A stretch of 64,000 nucleotides of DNA from Trametes villosa (taxonomy: Eukaryota > Basidiomycota > Agaricomycetes > Polyporales > Polyporaceae): positions 1-64,000 of the forward strand of contig PUDQ02000079.1 of NCBI GenBank assembly GCA_002964805.2, in the 5' to 3' direction. Of this stretch, positions 1 through 11,481 are shown in pieces. The translations under genes and the position numbers were made by a program. Numbering within the stretch: position 1 is the stretch's first letter; each line of letters begins with the position of its first letter. Below the pieces are notes generated by a model. That model was not told the DNA's origin. It made no database searches and saw nothing but the letters and a program-made list of their open reading frames with translations.

Positions 1-2302
1 CCAGCATCTCTCCGTCGGACATCGCCGCGCCGGGGAGGAAGTTCATAGAGTGACGGGTCCGGCACTCTCCCTTGTGCATGCAGAGGTGGTACTTCCCGAC
101 GCCCGCGACGATCTCCGGGAGCTCGTGCGCGACGATGGAATCCAGCTCGTCGAGAACCACTCCGAACTGAGACTCTAAACGAGCACGAAGGTTCTTGATG
201 TACTGGCAGTGTATGTCGTATGTACCCATCAGCAGCAACAGTATAATGTACGGTTGCAGGGCGGAGACGAGGGCGAAATCGGTGTAGCGATACCTATGCG
301 GACTGTCAGACGCGCTCGTGCACGGAGCACTGGAAGACTTACGCCTCCGCGTTCCGCAGGTCCACGACGCCGCCTGGCAACAGAAACATGTGTCGGCACG
401 TCAGGGCGATGACGCCGGACACCTTGCCCTTGTACTTCCCTTGCCCCATCGCCCCGAACTGATTGCACGTAGACTCCTGCGCCGAACAGTCAGAGCACGG
501 CCCCGGACAGCCACACGTGGACGTACCTCGGCCGGCGGCTCGGGAGATTTCTTCAGGTACGTGGCGAAGTCCTTGGAATTCACGAAATAAGCCGCGCCCT
601 CGCTGAGGGCCTCGTCCTTCTCGTCGGTCTCCTTCGCTTTGAGTCCGAGGTGGAAGTTGCCGTCGATCGAGTAGGTCAGCGCGTCGATATACCTGGCGCA
701 TGTCAGCGTAACAGCTTCCCCGGGGCAGCAGCTCGCGCACCTGTATTCCTTCTGTCGATCCTGCCAACCGGGGCGCATGTTCTTTCCAGGCTGCGGGCAC
801 GCCGGGCACAGGACCGCCAGCTCTCCCGGGCCAGGCACCGTCCCCGGCTTCGCCCCGTGACGGCGACGCGCGCGGACTTGGCGATACTCGCGCATGCTGT
901 TGTTAAACTCCCGGTATCGGTCCTAAAGGGGGCGCTCGTCAGCAGGGTCTAACGCCGACGCCGCAGATACTCACCTTGACCGCGTCTGGCGCGACAGCAT
1001 CCGTCATTCTCCGGAGGAACCGAATGTAGTCGTGCACATTCAGCTGCCCCTGCATCTCCAGACCGTGAAAGGTGGCCATGGTGCCCAGCGTGATGGCGGT
1101 GTGCGGAGACTTCCATGTCGCGGGCCAGCAGCCGTGCTCGATCAGCTGCTCCGGCTCCGATGCCCCGCCGATGCACTGGCAGAACTTGACGGATAGGTCC
1201 ATGATGCCGTGCTCGTGCAGGAATACCATGGGTCGGGGAGGAGAGTGGTTTGTCGGGCACACGCCCCCGCCGTGCCCGAGGTGCCACACGAATGCGAGGT
1301 CGGCGACCGTCTTCTTCTGCCAGAAGCCGAGCTCAGGACTCCAGGCTGCCAAACGGTCGAACGGGCGGTCTTCATGACTACGAAGGACACAATCTGCACA
1401 CGTGCCCGTGACCTGCTGGCAGTCTAGGCAGCGGTACACCGTCCGTCGCTCGGCGGGCTGCGCCGCAAGCGACACCTGGCACTTGCTGCACTGCTCCAGG
1501 TTCGCCGGTGGCTTTTCCCTGCGATCCATGTAGACCTGCGCGTTGGACTCCTGACATGCCCTGAAGTATCGCATCTTCGCCGATGGCTGGCGCATGCGTC
1601 AGCTCCCAGAAGTCCGCCAACACTGTGAGAACCACCCACCAGATGCGCGTCCGCCCTGGGTATGTCAACGTCCTCGGCGAAGGCAGGATCCCACCTCCAT
1701 TCCCCCTCCTCCTCCGCGTCGTCCTCGTCGTCCGCGTCGTCCGCGTGGCGGGGTGCGTCTTCGTCCTCGACCTCCTCCACAGTCACGGGGAACTGAGGAA
1801 TGAAAGAGCTCGACTCGTGTAGTTCTCCCTGGCACGCGATGCGGCCCGCTCGCGGTGTACGCTCAGTAGGGTCGTTGGTAGCCCCCGGGGAGGCGAAACC
1901 CGCCGGCGGGGGGGTAGAGGCGACCGAGGAGGGCATCGAATGCTGAGCCTTCCGAGGGGTTGAGTACCCCCAGCTCGCTTTGTACGGAGAGACGGCTGAT
2001 ACAACGCGATTGCACGCCGCTTTGAAGCCGGTGAGTTTTTTCGCTGGCGGCGTGGTAGGAGTGTCGACGTCCATGGGCGTGCTTTCTCCGGACGTTGCAG
2101 CCTCCGTGTTCCGTCCTTCCTCCCGCACGTTCCCCTCTGCTAGAACCGGCGTTGGGGTGGAGAGTCCTTCGACGGCGTCGCCCGGGACGGTGACTCTGGG
2201 GGGCGAAGCCCTGCCCATGCGCAATTTTTTGTTCTTCATCAGGTCCGCTGGTGTGATCCTCATTCCCTTCTCCCCTCCCTTTCTCTTGAGACTTTTAGCC
2301 AT
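1..2302 (-). CDS. KDZ-superfamily transposase with CxC2-type cysteine cluster (3' end off window)
   Basis: This gene runs leftward from ATG at 2302 and leaves the window at base 1, so its C-terminus is missing. The N-terminal ~230 residues are low-complexity, with a basic start (MAKSLKRKGG) and an acidic stretch. A cysteine cluster follows at about 1500-1250 (CSKC, then YRCLDCQQVTGTCADC, then HLGHGGGVCP). Exon joins put the KDZ core in order: YREFN with an Arg-rich helix (~930-880), CPACPQPGKN (~800), YSIDGNFHL (~655), YFVNSKDF, then after a ~50-nt intron STCNQF and CRHMFLLPGGVVDL (~480-345), and finally YDIHCQYIKN, HLCMHKGECR and NFLPG..DGEMLE (210-1). Known of the family: basidiomycete KDZ transposases have an RNase H-like fold, and the IDGNF, YDIHCQY and DGE motifs probably supply its acidic residues. 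Reading frames look intact between introns. The intron near 1600 is not resolved. Confidence 0.88.
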
Positions 2303-4841
2303 GGATTCGGACTGAGCGACGTCGACAGAGGGCGGTGCGGCAGGCTACGGGGCGGAAGGAGACGGTAGACAATGAGCAAAAGCACAGGTGTGGCGCCCGG
2401 CGACTCCCCCGGGGATATTCGATCGGGCCCGCTGGTTACACTCGATCGCGCTTCCGTCGCGGTTTCCCTCCTGCGTAGGTACACGAATCCCGCACTGTCT
2501 AGGTACATTGACGTAGGACAGCAGCGACAGCTATGCGCAACCCAAATCGTTCGTGAGCATGTACTCGTACGTCTCCTGGCGCGGCCGGCGCTGCAACCGG
2601 TATCTCTCCGTGTCGTCGGCAGTGCTTCAAACCGCTATCCGTCGGGTACACCACCCGGGCGAGTGCTACTGGTCCGAAGGAATCCTGCTGCTCCTGAAGG
2701 TAAGCACGACTCACGACCGTCCGGCACAGCTGGCGTACCTGGTTTACGATAGTCGGCTTGTGTCTCGCTCGTGGCGAGGCTTGTGCGACATGCATAGATG
2801 CATATTCCGCCGATGCTAGCTCCCGAGGCGAACGTAGACCACACGCGACCTCGGTCAACGCTCGGGAAATTGAGACGTTGCCCAGACCTGTAGTGTTCAA
2901 ACATCAGACTCATCTCGAGGCGGACAGGCGCATTGCTCGTACTTTGAGGGTGCATATAGCCTTGCATTCTCTATCCACATGTAACTACGATTCCCCGCTG
3001 GCGCGATTGTTCCTCCCGTCCAGAACTCAAGTTCGGGGCCAGCAAGTGCGGGCATCGACATCGATGCAAATCTTCCCGACGCCGCACGCACGCTCCGGGA
3101 ATGATGATGAACTGCTGTAAAAATGCCGGCGTGAAAGGCCGTGGTTAGCTCACCCCCGACGGCCCAACAGCCCGCCATCCCATGCAGAGGAGTTGGTTCT
3201 TACGCTATACGTGGGATGCCCTATTCCATTGCCTTCCTTTTGTCCTCCAGCACTCCGGGACGGCAGAGGGATGTGGGTGGGGTGGCGATAGGGAGCCGAC
3301 GTCTGGTGGCTTTGCCAGCAGACAGCTCCCTATCGAAGACGACTACACGCAGCGCATTGCAGGCGTGCCGTCGCTTTGTATGCGCCAGAGGGGGTAGGGG
3401 GAGGGCGTGTGGGGCAACTTGACACACGGTGCTTCATCGCGCCCGTCGTCAGGTTGCCTGTCGTCGTGCTGGGTCCACCTTGGTGCGGGTCGGAGCTGGG
3501 CGTGTGCTGGATCCAAAGTCCCGTCAGTTGGTGCTGGGCGGTTTCAGGTGGGGATGTATCGACTCACCTTCGTCTTGCCGGCCGGATGCGCGAGGATGAG
3601 AGCCCGGGGATCGAGAGGCGTCGCCATGTGGGAGCAGCGAGGAGGAGAAGGGCGACGTCGTCAGCGCCGAGTGATGGTGGGAGCCAAGTAGGCGAAGCTG
3701 GACTTAGCGAAATCGCGAGAAATGTCGTTCTCACGCCCACGCTGTGAGACCAGGCGAGCCTTAGCGCGGATTTGAAACAGATGTAATAGTCCGCCGGTCG
3801 CCCGCTGTAACCTCACTTACCGTCATATGTAGCTGGGCATAGTATGCCTCCCGTTAGTCGGGCTTCAGTGAGACCTCGCGCCGTCGCGCTGCCGTCCGCG
3901 CCGTCCTGCGCCGTCCTGGCTACGTCCGCCCGCCCGCACTCTCCGCGTTCCCAAAAACATTGCATCACACAGCGCAAGTAAGTACTTGGATACATGGGGC
4001 ACGGAGGCATTTTGGCTCGACGTCATCAGGGGAAGAGCACGATCGACTCTAATATACAGCTGTGCTCTTGCGATCGAGTACGCGGGGTAGCGCCCAGTTA
4101 GGAAACCAATGGCCATTTCTAAGTCATGTGACCCTCTCGTCTCGCGGCGGCACTCGGCGCCTAAGACTTGTCGTCTCGCGCCACGTCGTCTCCCTCCTCG
4201 CTACGCGTCGCCCGACGGCACCAATCACGCCCCCTCGCGTAAGTTTTTCTACCTCCTCCTCCTGGCTCGCGCTCGAACACCCCCTACAGACCTCTGCAAG
4301 ACACACGAAGAAACCGACACGTTAAGGGTCACGGCATACGCCTCACCCGACGCGTGTTGGAGCACAAGGACGCTCTGAGTACGGCGCTGGCAAAGCCTAG
4401 CTGTACCGGGCTGTTCTGTGCGTCAAGATCGCCCCCATCGCCAACCCCGCTCGCGAAGCCCTCACCGTCGGTGTGAAGCTAGTGTACGCATCGAGGCGTC
4501 GATCGAGGTGCGTCGCCATCCCGCCGACGACTGCAGATTGACGCGACTGTTCCTAGCCCCTACCATGCCGTCCCCATCCGACTCTCCCACCGCCGCTGGT
4601 CGCAGACCCAACGGTCTCGCAGGCCTTCGATTCAAGCGGAAAACGCGTCCCGTCGAACAGCCGCGTCCAAGTAGCCCGTACGCGCCTCCTAGCAGCATTC
4701 TGGTCGTATCACTCACCGATCCGCAGGTCCTCCGCCTCCTCGCCCGATGTTCCTCTCGCCTCCCAAAGAATCGCCCCGATCGCTCAGCCTGCCGAGTGAG
4801 TACTTTATTCACGATTAAATGCGCCGCTCACATCGACATAG
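2303..4841. other. Intergenic spacer between KDZ transposase and divergent gene
   Basis: About 2.5 kb separates the minus-strand KDZ gene from the plus-strand gene that follows. I see no convincing coding sequence. A possible 5' exon of the next gene lies at 4565-4795 (ATG, Ser/Pro/Arg-rich, donor GTGAGT at 4796 and acceptor CATAG at 4841). However, joining it to the next exon leaves the wrong phase, so it is not claimed as coding. A GTAAGT donor near 4238 suggests an intron in a 5' leader. Confidence 0.5.
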
Positions 4842-7204
4842 ATCTCCCCTAACCCCTCCTCCGGCCACTCCACCCCCTGCAACTTCCATCCCGTCGCCAA
4901 ACGCGCAACCTGGCCGCGTCCCCGAAGTCGAGCCACCCGTCGGCCCCCCAATCTTCAGAGTGACGCACCACGGCCAGGGTAAGTGCGGCGCGAAACCTGC
5001 AGTGTATGGACACTCACGACGTTTGTATAGCTCCCGCCGTCTGTCAGGCCTTCGAGGGCCGCGTCGCAGCCCAGGGCTTCTTTCGCAGCATGGTCGTCAC
5101 GTCGCCGAACATGGACTTCGTCCCGCAGTATCCCGTGGAGCGAGGGATCGTCGACACGTACGCCGACGGACGCTGGGGCTTGCGCGAATACTCCCGCTGG
5201 CCTCAGATGCTCGTGCCGGACATGATGCACATCGCGTGCATCCCCCGGGAGCCTTCGGGCGAAAACGACCCGGTTTTGTGGAAGGCCCTGCTTCCCTCGA
5301 CGGCCTGGGAGGAGGATCCGCTCACGGGGGTCAGCGGCCTCGGCTTCATCAAGTCGAGCTTGCGAGCCTCACTGAGACAAGCGGCCTCCCTCGCGATCAC
5401 ACGCTTCGAGGCCGACGTCCAGATTACGGTCAACAGCCCGACCGCGTACCGCGACCACGGCTCCGTCCTCGTCATGATCCTGCGGCAGGTCGTCGAGCGC
5501 ATGGACAAGCTCGCGTCCCCGGCGGGCGTCGCGATCGCAGTGGGGGCACACGTTCAGCGCATCTGCCTCGAACTCGCCGGCCTGTGTACGTACCTCGAAG
5601 TCGTCCATCGCCGCCTGATCGACCCCCTCGACCACAGCTCCGACATCCTGCCCGTCCTGGGCACGTTCGTGCGCGAAGGTACCGGCGCGCAGACTTGCCG
5701 CCGGATCGGGTTGCCCACCTGGTTCTTGCAGCCCCTCACGCACACCGTCGCCATCTGGCAGATCGTCCCCGTGCGCACGCTGCCGGATGATTTGTCCGGC
5801 TCCCCATGCCACCCGCCCATCCATCACCAAGCCGGCGCCGTCGCGGGCGTGACGAACTTGACGGGGAACTGGTTGCGGGTCATGGCTTTGGCCGTCTCGA
5901 AGCTCGTGTGCCGGACGCACATACCGGCGCTGACCTCCGCGGACGAGCCGGTGGTTCTTCCCGGAGAAGACGAAGCCCCTCCAGCGAAACGACCGAAGTT
6001 GTTCGAGGCGGAACCCGAGGCGAAGCATCTGGGGATGAGGAAAGCGACGTCGGACAAGCCGGCCAAGGAGACGGGGAAGAAGAACAGGCGGGAGCGGAAG
6101 CGCCTGCTGGCCGCTGCGACTGGTGGACAGCCGGAGGCCTCTGGCAGCCAGCCGGAGGCGGCGAGTGGCGCCGGGCCCACCGCCGAACGTACGGATGCGA
6201 TCCAACCCGCCAAGGCGTTCCTGCGGTCGCCCTTCTATTCTGTCCCGCAGCAATGGGCTCAAGCGTTGACCGAGGCCTCTCCGGTTCCTCGAGGGCCAGC
6301 ATCCGCCCTCTATTTCTTCCCGCCGCCGTTCCTCCTCGACACCGTGTCCTCGCAGATCCCTCTGCCGCCGGATTCCCCCCACCCGGACGCGTCGCGCAAC
6401 GACAACAAGATCTTGCGCTACCTCCACAATTTCCTTCGCATCCGCCGGTTCTGCCGAGCCCGCCTGTTCGACCCCAGTCTGTCCTGCCTGCCGTTGACGA
6501 TCGTCGAATGGCGAGCCGCGCTGTGGGGAGATTACGGCGGGAGAACGAACACGCCCACAGGGGCAGTCCCGAGGGAGGTCCGCCGAGCAGGCCGCCGACG
6601 GGACGGATGGAACGCGATCTGCCGCCTGCTCGGGAGGGTAGCACTTTTGCCGTCCTATCGCGAGGACTTGCTCGCGACGTTCCGCGGGGCCACCCTGCGC
6701 GCGAAAGACCTGCCCGCCGCAGGAGACGTCCGCCAGTGGATCCTGTGGGAGTCGCACGAAATCAACTTCCGCTGCGAGGTCATGGCGTTGGACACGCTGC
6801 TCGTACACCGGGAGGACTGGCAGGAGCTGGACCGCTGGGTGCGGGAGTCCGAGGTGTCGCGGATTTGGGGTTCGCCCGCGTCGGTGCTCAGCGTCTTGCC
6901 GCCCGACGATCTCGGCCCGCCTGACCACCTCGGGGCTCCCGACGATCTCTCCGCAGACTCCGATCGCGTTTCAGGGGCGGCGGCCCATTGGCCTCGTTCT
7001 CGCGAGCATCTGGCGGCGTTCGTTGGCGTCATGCGGCGATGGCCTGACTTCCCCGCCGACCTGCTCGCAGCACTCTCAGACGCGTCGAGTTGGGACGACA
7101 GGCGATGCGCAGAGGTGTCCCAGGGCGCGATTAATTACTACGTGGAGACGTTTGTACGCATGTATCAGAGGCTGCCTACCCCACCGATCCCCGCTGTACC
7201 GTAA
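4842..7204 (+). CDS. Uncharacterised 700+ residue protein next to KDZ transposase
   Basis: I do not recognise a named domain. The coding part is a 2.2-kb open exon (5031-7204, stop TAA) joined in phase to a short Pro-rich exon 4842-4978 by a 52-nt intron (GTAAGT..TATAG); the true first exon is unresolved. An alternative start is ATG 5006. The protein has two ordered halves. The N-terminal half is Trp/Leu-rich, with DILPVLGTFVREGTGAQTC and a GLPTWFLQP segment. A charged linker with a nuclear-localisation-like KKNRRERKR (~6075-6110) follows. The C-terminal half contains FPPPFLLD, ILRYLHNFLRIRRFCRARLF and WRAALWGDY. Long antisense ORFs over it (for example 5369-6928 minus) are shadows. It points away from the KDZ gene and in the same direction as three further genes, so it may be transposon cargo; this is inference. 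Confidence 0.75.
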
Positions 7205-7406
7205 TTCATGTGTATTCGCAGGACAAGTCGTCCTATCGCGAGATAATAGGTGATCGTAGCTCGGATTCGTGCGCGAAGTCATGAGCTGAGGGGCCCTACA
7301 GATCATCCGGACAGAACGAATCATGCGGGCTGCCAAGGTACCTCCTGCAAGGTGTCTCGCGTCGAGCGCGAGTCTCCCGGTGCGTCCTCTCCATCGTCTC
7401 TCGCTG

Positions 7407-9525
7407 ATGGTCCTCGTTCTGCGGCAGAACGCCGCCTGGACGGTCGAGGAGAAGGCCTACCTCGACGGGCTCATCCAAGACCCGACTATCCTCAGCCTCA
7501 TCAAGTGGACCAAGCAGAAGGATCGCTATCAAGATGCTGCAAACGAGATGTGCACACGGTGGAAGACGCGCTTCCCTGCGCCGCGTCGCGGCGAGACGGC
7601 AGAGGAATTCATAGAGCGCAAGAAGAAGACCGTCGCGACTCGCGAGCGCGACGAGGAGTTGAAACGTTGGAAACCCGAGACGCAGGCGGGTTATGAAAAA
7701 CGGATGAGGGGTCTCCAACGAGTACGCATTTCATCGTCGTGCACGTCCGCCTCGGGAGCTAACCGCCACACAGAAGCTCTGCAAGCGGCTGTCCGAGAAG
7801 CACAAAAAAAAGGAGTCCCGAGGCGCGAGCCCCCAGCCAGCGTCGCACCGCAAGCACGCAACCGTCACTCTACTCCCTCGCGCCAAAGTACGCGCCAAGT
7901 GCGGCCTGGACATGTTCCAAGGTTCGGGCGAAGCGCCGTCTCGTGGCGACTTGAACATCGGGCAATGGAGAAAAGTCTGCTCCGCCGCTTGGGTACAGTT
8001 GAGCGACGAGGAGCGAGCCGGGTACGTCGCCGCGGCAGAGGCACAGAACGCGGAGCGAGCGACGAGCGAAGACGCGGATGGACCGCCTGTCTAGTGAGTG
8101 CCCCGCGCGACAAGTCCGCGACGCCGGCTGACCTTTTTCACAGCGGCAGCGAGAGCGTCATGGCGCTTCTGGACGAGACGATGGAGGTGCTCCAAGAGAA
8201 GGCGAAGTGGGTCGGCTTCTTCTGCGCGGCCGGGACGAACGACGACGGCAAGGCGGACATGTACATGTAATGCGCGCCCCTCTCCTCCTCGCGTCGTCAT
8301 CTCACGCGCGTTCCAGTTCGCAGACCGGGCTCAACCGATACGGGGTCTCCTTGGCCGAAGCCATCTGCGCGGCGACCGATATGAGCATGGACACGTTCAT
8401 GATGATCTGCGGGCTTTGGGCGGAGACATGCGTCGCAGGTGCGAGGACCTCGTATCTTCCTGGCCACGGTGTACGCTAACCATAGGTCGCCAGTCGAACC
8501 AGTGGATGAAGCCCAGATGTTCGCGCGACTCTGGCAAAGATTCCGCGCCAGTACGTACTCACGCCTTGCGATGCGCTAGTTCTAACGGTTTGCCCAGGTG
8601 CGCCCGCCGCGGACCCGCCAGCGTCCGCCACCACCGCGACGGTGTCGTGCAGCACCAGTGCCACGGACGTCGCCACGGTGACGAGTTCGCAGAGCGCGAC
8701 CGGCGCGCGCGAAGAGGCGGACACGTCGGCGACCCCGTCGACCCCTGCGCAGCGCCCGAAGCGCGTTCGCCCGCCCAAGACGCCGGCTACTCCGAGGCCG
8801 CCCCCTATGCCCCGCCTGCACGCTTCGCCGCCGCAGAACATCGATCCACGGTTGTTGGAGAGCGACACGACGCTCTCCACAGATTCTGCGGCCGCCTGCG
8901 CGCGCGACGGGGCTGACGAGGTGGCCGATGCCGAAGTGGACGAGTCCGTCGCCGGAGGCACGAGCGAAGGGTCGGAGATGGGCGTGCTAGACACGCGCTC
9001 GTCGAGCGACGAAGATGACGGTCCCGACGCGGCCGACAGTGCCGTGGACGCGGTCGCCGAACAACTCGACGTCGACGCCGCTCCCGCGGACGACGCGACG
9101 CTTGGTGAGCGACTCGTTTCGCGCGGCGTCGCGGAACGCGACTGACATTCCGAGTACACGCAGAGGACGGCGGAGCCCCGGGTCCGTCCAGCGCTGCGCC
9201 CCCCGCGCCAAGGAAGCCTTACCCGCGCACGAAGTCGGCGCTCAAGGGGACGGCGGGAATACCGATGCCCCCGGACGAGGTTCCGACGTTGTCGCAGGGG
9301 CGGCCCAGGCGCGATCGGCAGGGGGAGCATAATAAGGACCGAGCGTGCGCATCCCCTTCCGGTGTGTCGCATGCCTCACTGATTGCATTTCGCAGTGTAC
9401 GGACTCTCGCCGAGCAGGGTAAGCTACCGGAGGCGCTGCCCAAGGACCCGATGCCGAAGGCCAAAGGCAGGCCAGCCAGCGTGCGAGGGACGGGGGAGCC
9501 CGCCGCGAAGAGGCGCAAGAAATAG
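7407..9525 (+). CDS. HMG-box-like, Ala/Asp-rich protein of the KDZ-linked cassette
   Basis: Seven exons (7407-7721, 7774-8093, 8144-8266, 8317-8438, 8494-8550, 8598-9104, 9164-9525) join in phase through 47-59 nt introns to give about 601 residues. The alternative upstream ATG 7323 adds 28 residues. Residues ~30-105 are Lys/Arg/Trp-rich (RWKTRFPAPRRGETAEEFI). Exon 2 contains QWRKVCSAAWVQLSDEERAGY followed by an AAAEAQN helix, which resembles the W..LS.EE+..Y core of an HMG box. Later exons hold MALLDETMEVLQEKAKWVGFF and NRYGVSLAEAICAATDMSM, which I do not recognise. The C-terminal third is acidic and low-complexity and ends in a basic KAKGRPAS..KRRKK tail, likely nuclear. The HMG call rests on a short motif; DNA binding is plausible but not shown. 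Confidence 0.7.
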
Positions 9526-9774
9526 TGGGGGATCGGGGATCGAGGGGGCGCGATGTAAACCCGGATAATCGGGGAGAAACGAATAGAATTAGAGCGCTCG
9601 TAGTTATTCGTCGAATTTTGAACAGGCCTCGGCGCCGGCGGAACCGCTCCGGCGAGATCTTCGGGGCGCTGGGGGCGCGAACGACGGCCCCCGTCCCCAA
9701 ACGGAAAGGGCGACGTGAGCTCCCCGTTCGCGCGAACTGCTAGGACCTCCCCTACAACGGCGAACACCATCGAC

Positions 9775-11372
9775 ATGCCCGTCAGAGTGACCGTGTGGCC
9801 CAGAGTACGTGTCTCACCCCCCGCTCGCGCGTCGATCGCTGGCTGAAGTTATGTAGGACGGCGAGCCTCCCAGTGTCAATGACATGGCCAGCCCCGGCGA
9901 CGGCGTGAAAATGCCACTCTGGGACGTGAAGTGGCTCGTGAACGCGGTTGACGGGCTGGCCGTGGACATGGTCGGTCACTGGTTGGTGGAGCAATCTCGC
10001 TGGCAGGTGGTCTCCCTGGGGACGGATACAGTAGATCACACGGGCGGAGGATTGCTGCTGCGTGAGTTCAGCGTTGATAAGTGCCCCGGCTTTGGTGTGG
10101 CTCTGTCGCGGCTGTACAAGAACCTGCCCGCCATCCCGCAAGCAATCGCAAGCCAATCGTTCGACCTCCGTGCGCAGGAGGAGGGGCCCGTGGATGGGCG
10201 GGTCGTCGTCTGGCACTCGGTGAGTATGAGCGAGTCCGTTCGAACGTCTCTAATGCCCCCTCAGGATACCGCGAACCCGGCGAAGTTCAAGATTACCGTG
10301 CCCGCAAGCGGGAACATCGACCTCGTCTCCTTCGCTCGCACCGCCGCCACCACGAACGCCGTAGGCCTGGCTGCGTGGACGGCTCTGTTCGAAGACGGCG
10401 GGATCGTCAACGTCTGGAACGGCGACGCCACCGAGTGGGATACCGGAAACGTCCCCAGGAACATCCCCTTTCCTGAGGGCAGAACCCTCCTCGTCAAGGT
10501 CCTCGGCGTCGTCCTCACCTACGGGCTGGGGGAAGAGCTGACCGCACTCGAGCACGGCTTGGTCGACGGTCCCCCGGACGATCCGGAGCCTGATGAGGTG
10601 GGTAAACAGTCTATTCCATGGCATACCGGTACTAACACGCATCTAGGGCGGCGACGATGGTGACGACAACGACGGCCCGGGAGGCGGCCCTCACGGCGGC
10701 GACGACGACGACGACAACAACAACAACAACAACGGCGCCGGAGGCGGCCTAACAGGTGACAACGACGACAGCAACGACAGCGACAGCGAGGACGGCGACG
10801 ACGAAGATGGAGCTCAAAAGCGCCCGAGGAACGGCGACGAGGGTGACGGGCAGGAAGGCGATGGCGAAGGGGAGAGGGAACGCAAGCGCATGCGCGAGGA
10901 GGAGGAAGGACAGCGGGCGGGCGACGTGCGGGAGGTGGTGGGGGTACTGTACCTCAGAGGCAGCGCTGTAGACGGAGTGACCACGGGTGCGGAGGGGGCT
11001 CCGGGGGCGGAGGTCGGTGCAGTTGACGCGGGCGGCGCGGACGGTACGAACGCGCACGCGCAGGGGGGCGACGAGCAGGCCCCCGCCGCGGCTGATGCCA
11101 TGGAGATGGAGCAGGGCGGCGCGCTGGGCGATGCTGGGGGCGGCGGCGAAGAGGAAGGGTCGGTCATCGAGCTGACCGACGACGAGGACGATGACCCCGC
11201 GCTCGTGGCCGCCCGGGAGGCGGCCGCCGTCGAGCAGGCCTATGCCGAGCTGCAGCACGCCTGGGCGGTTGCGGAGGGCTTAGCCCCCTTCCTGGTGCGC
11301 ACGGAATCGCGGGAGTACTACGACTTGACGCACGGGGACTCCGCCGACGACCCGATAGTTCTCCCCATGTAA
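9775..11372 (+). CDS. Acidic nuclear-type protein with SUMO-interaction-like motifs (KDZ-linked cassette)
   Basis: Four exons (9775-9804, 9857-10219, 10265-10597, 10647-11372) give about 483 residues; introns are 52, 45 and 49 nt, and the last has a clear CTAAC branch site. The first exon is only ten codons (MPVRVTVWPR) and splices in phase. Residues ~15-260 form a globular-looking part (WDVKWLVNAVDG, PVDGRVVVWHS, NPAKFKITVPASGNIDLVSF). The fourth exon encodes a Gly/Asp/Asn repeat region (10660-10800), a basic cluster KRPRN..RERKRMREEEE, and a tail with VIELTDDEDDD, EYYDLTHGD and PIVLP. Hydrophobic cores of the V-I-E-L-T type next to acidic residues are typical SUMO-interacting motifs. I do not recognise the globular part. 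The 45-nt intron is in frame and stop-free, so unspliced mRNA would also be translatable. Confidence 0.72.
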
Positions 11373-11481
11373 ACGCCTCACGATCGAATCGAATAGTACT
11401 GCCGTGTGTAGAGACGCGCGCGCGCGTCGCAGTCCAGGTACATGCAAAACTGAGCCCCGTATTTTTTTCACAGGTGCCAGG

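Noticed and set aside
4565..4795. Possible first exon of the gene at 4842-7204
   Set aside because: It has an ATG and a good donor, but joining it at 4842 leaves the wrong phase, so it was not added to the CDS.
5369..6928. 519-codon minus-strand ORF
   Set aside because: It lies antisense to the open exon 5031-7204, is Arg/Gly-rich as expected from GC-rich reverse frames, and has no domain.
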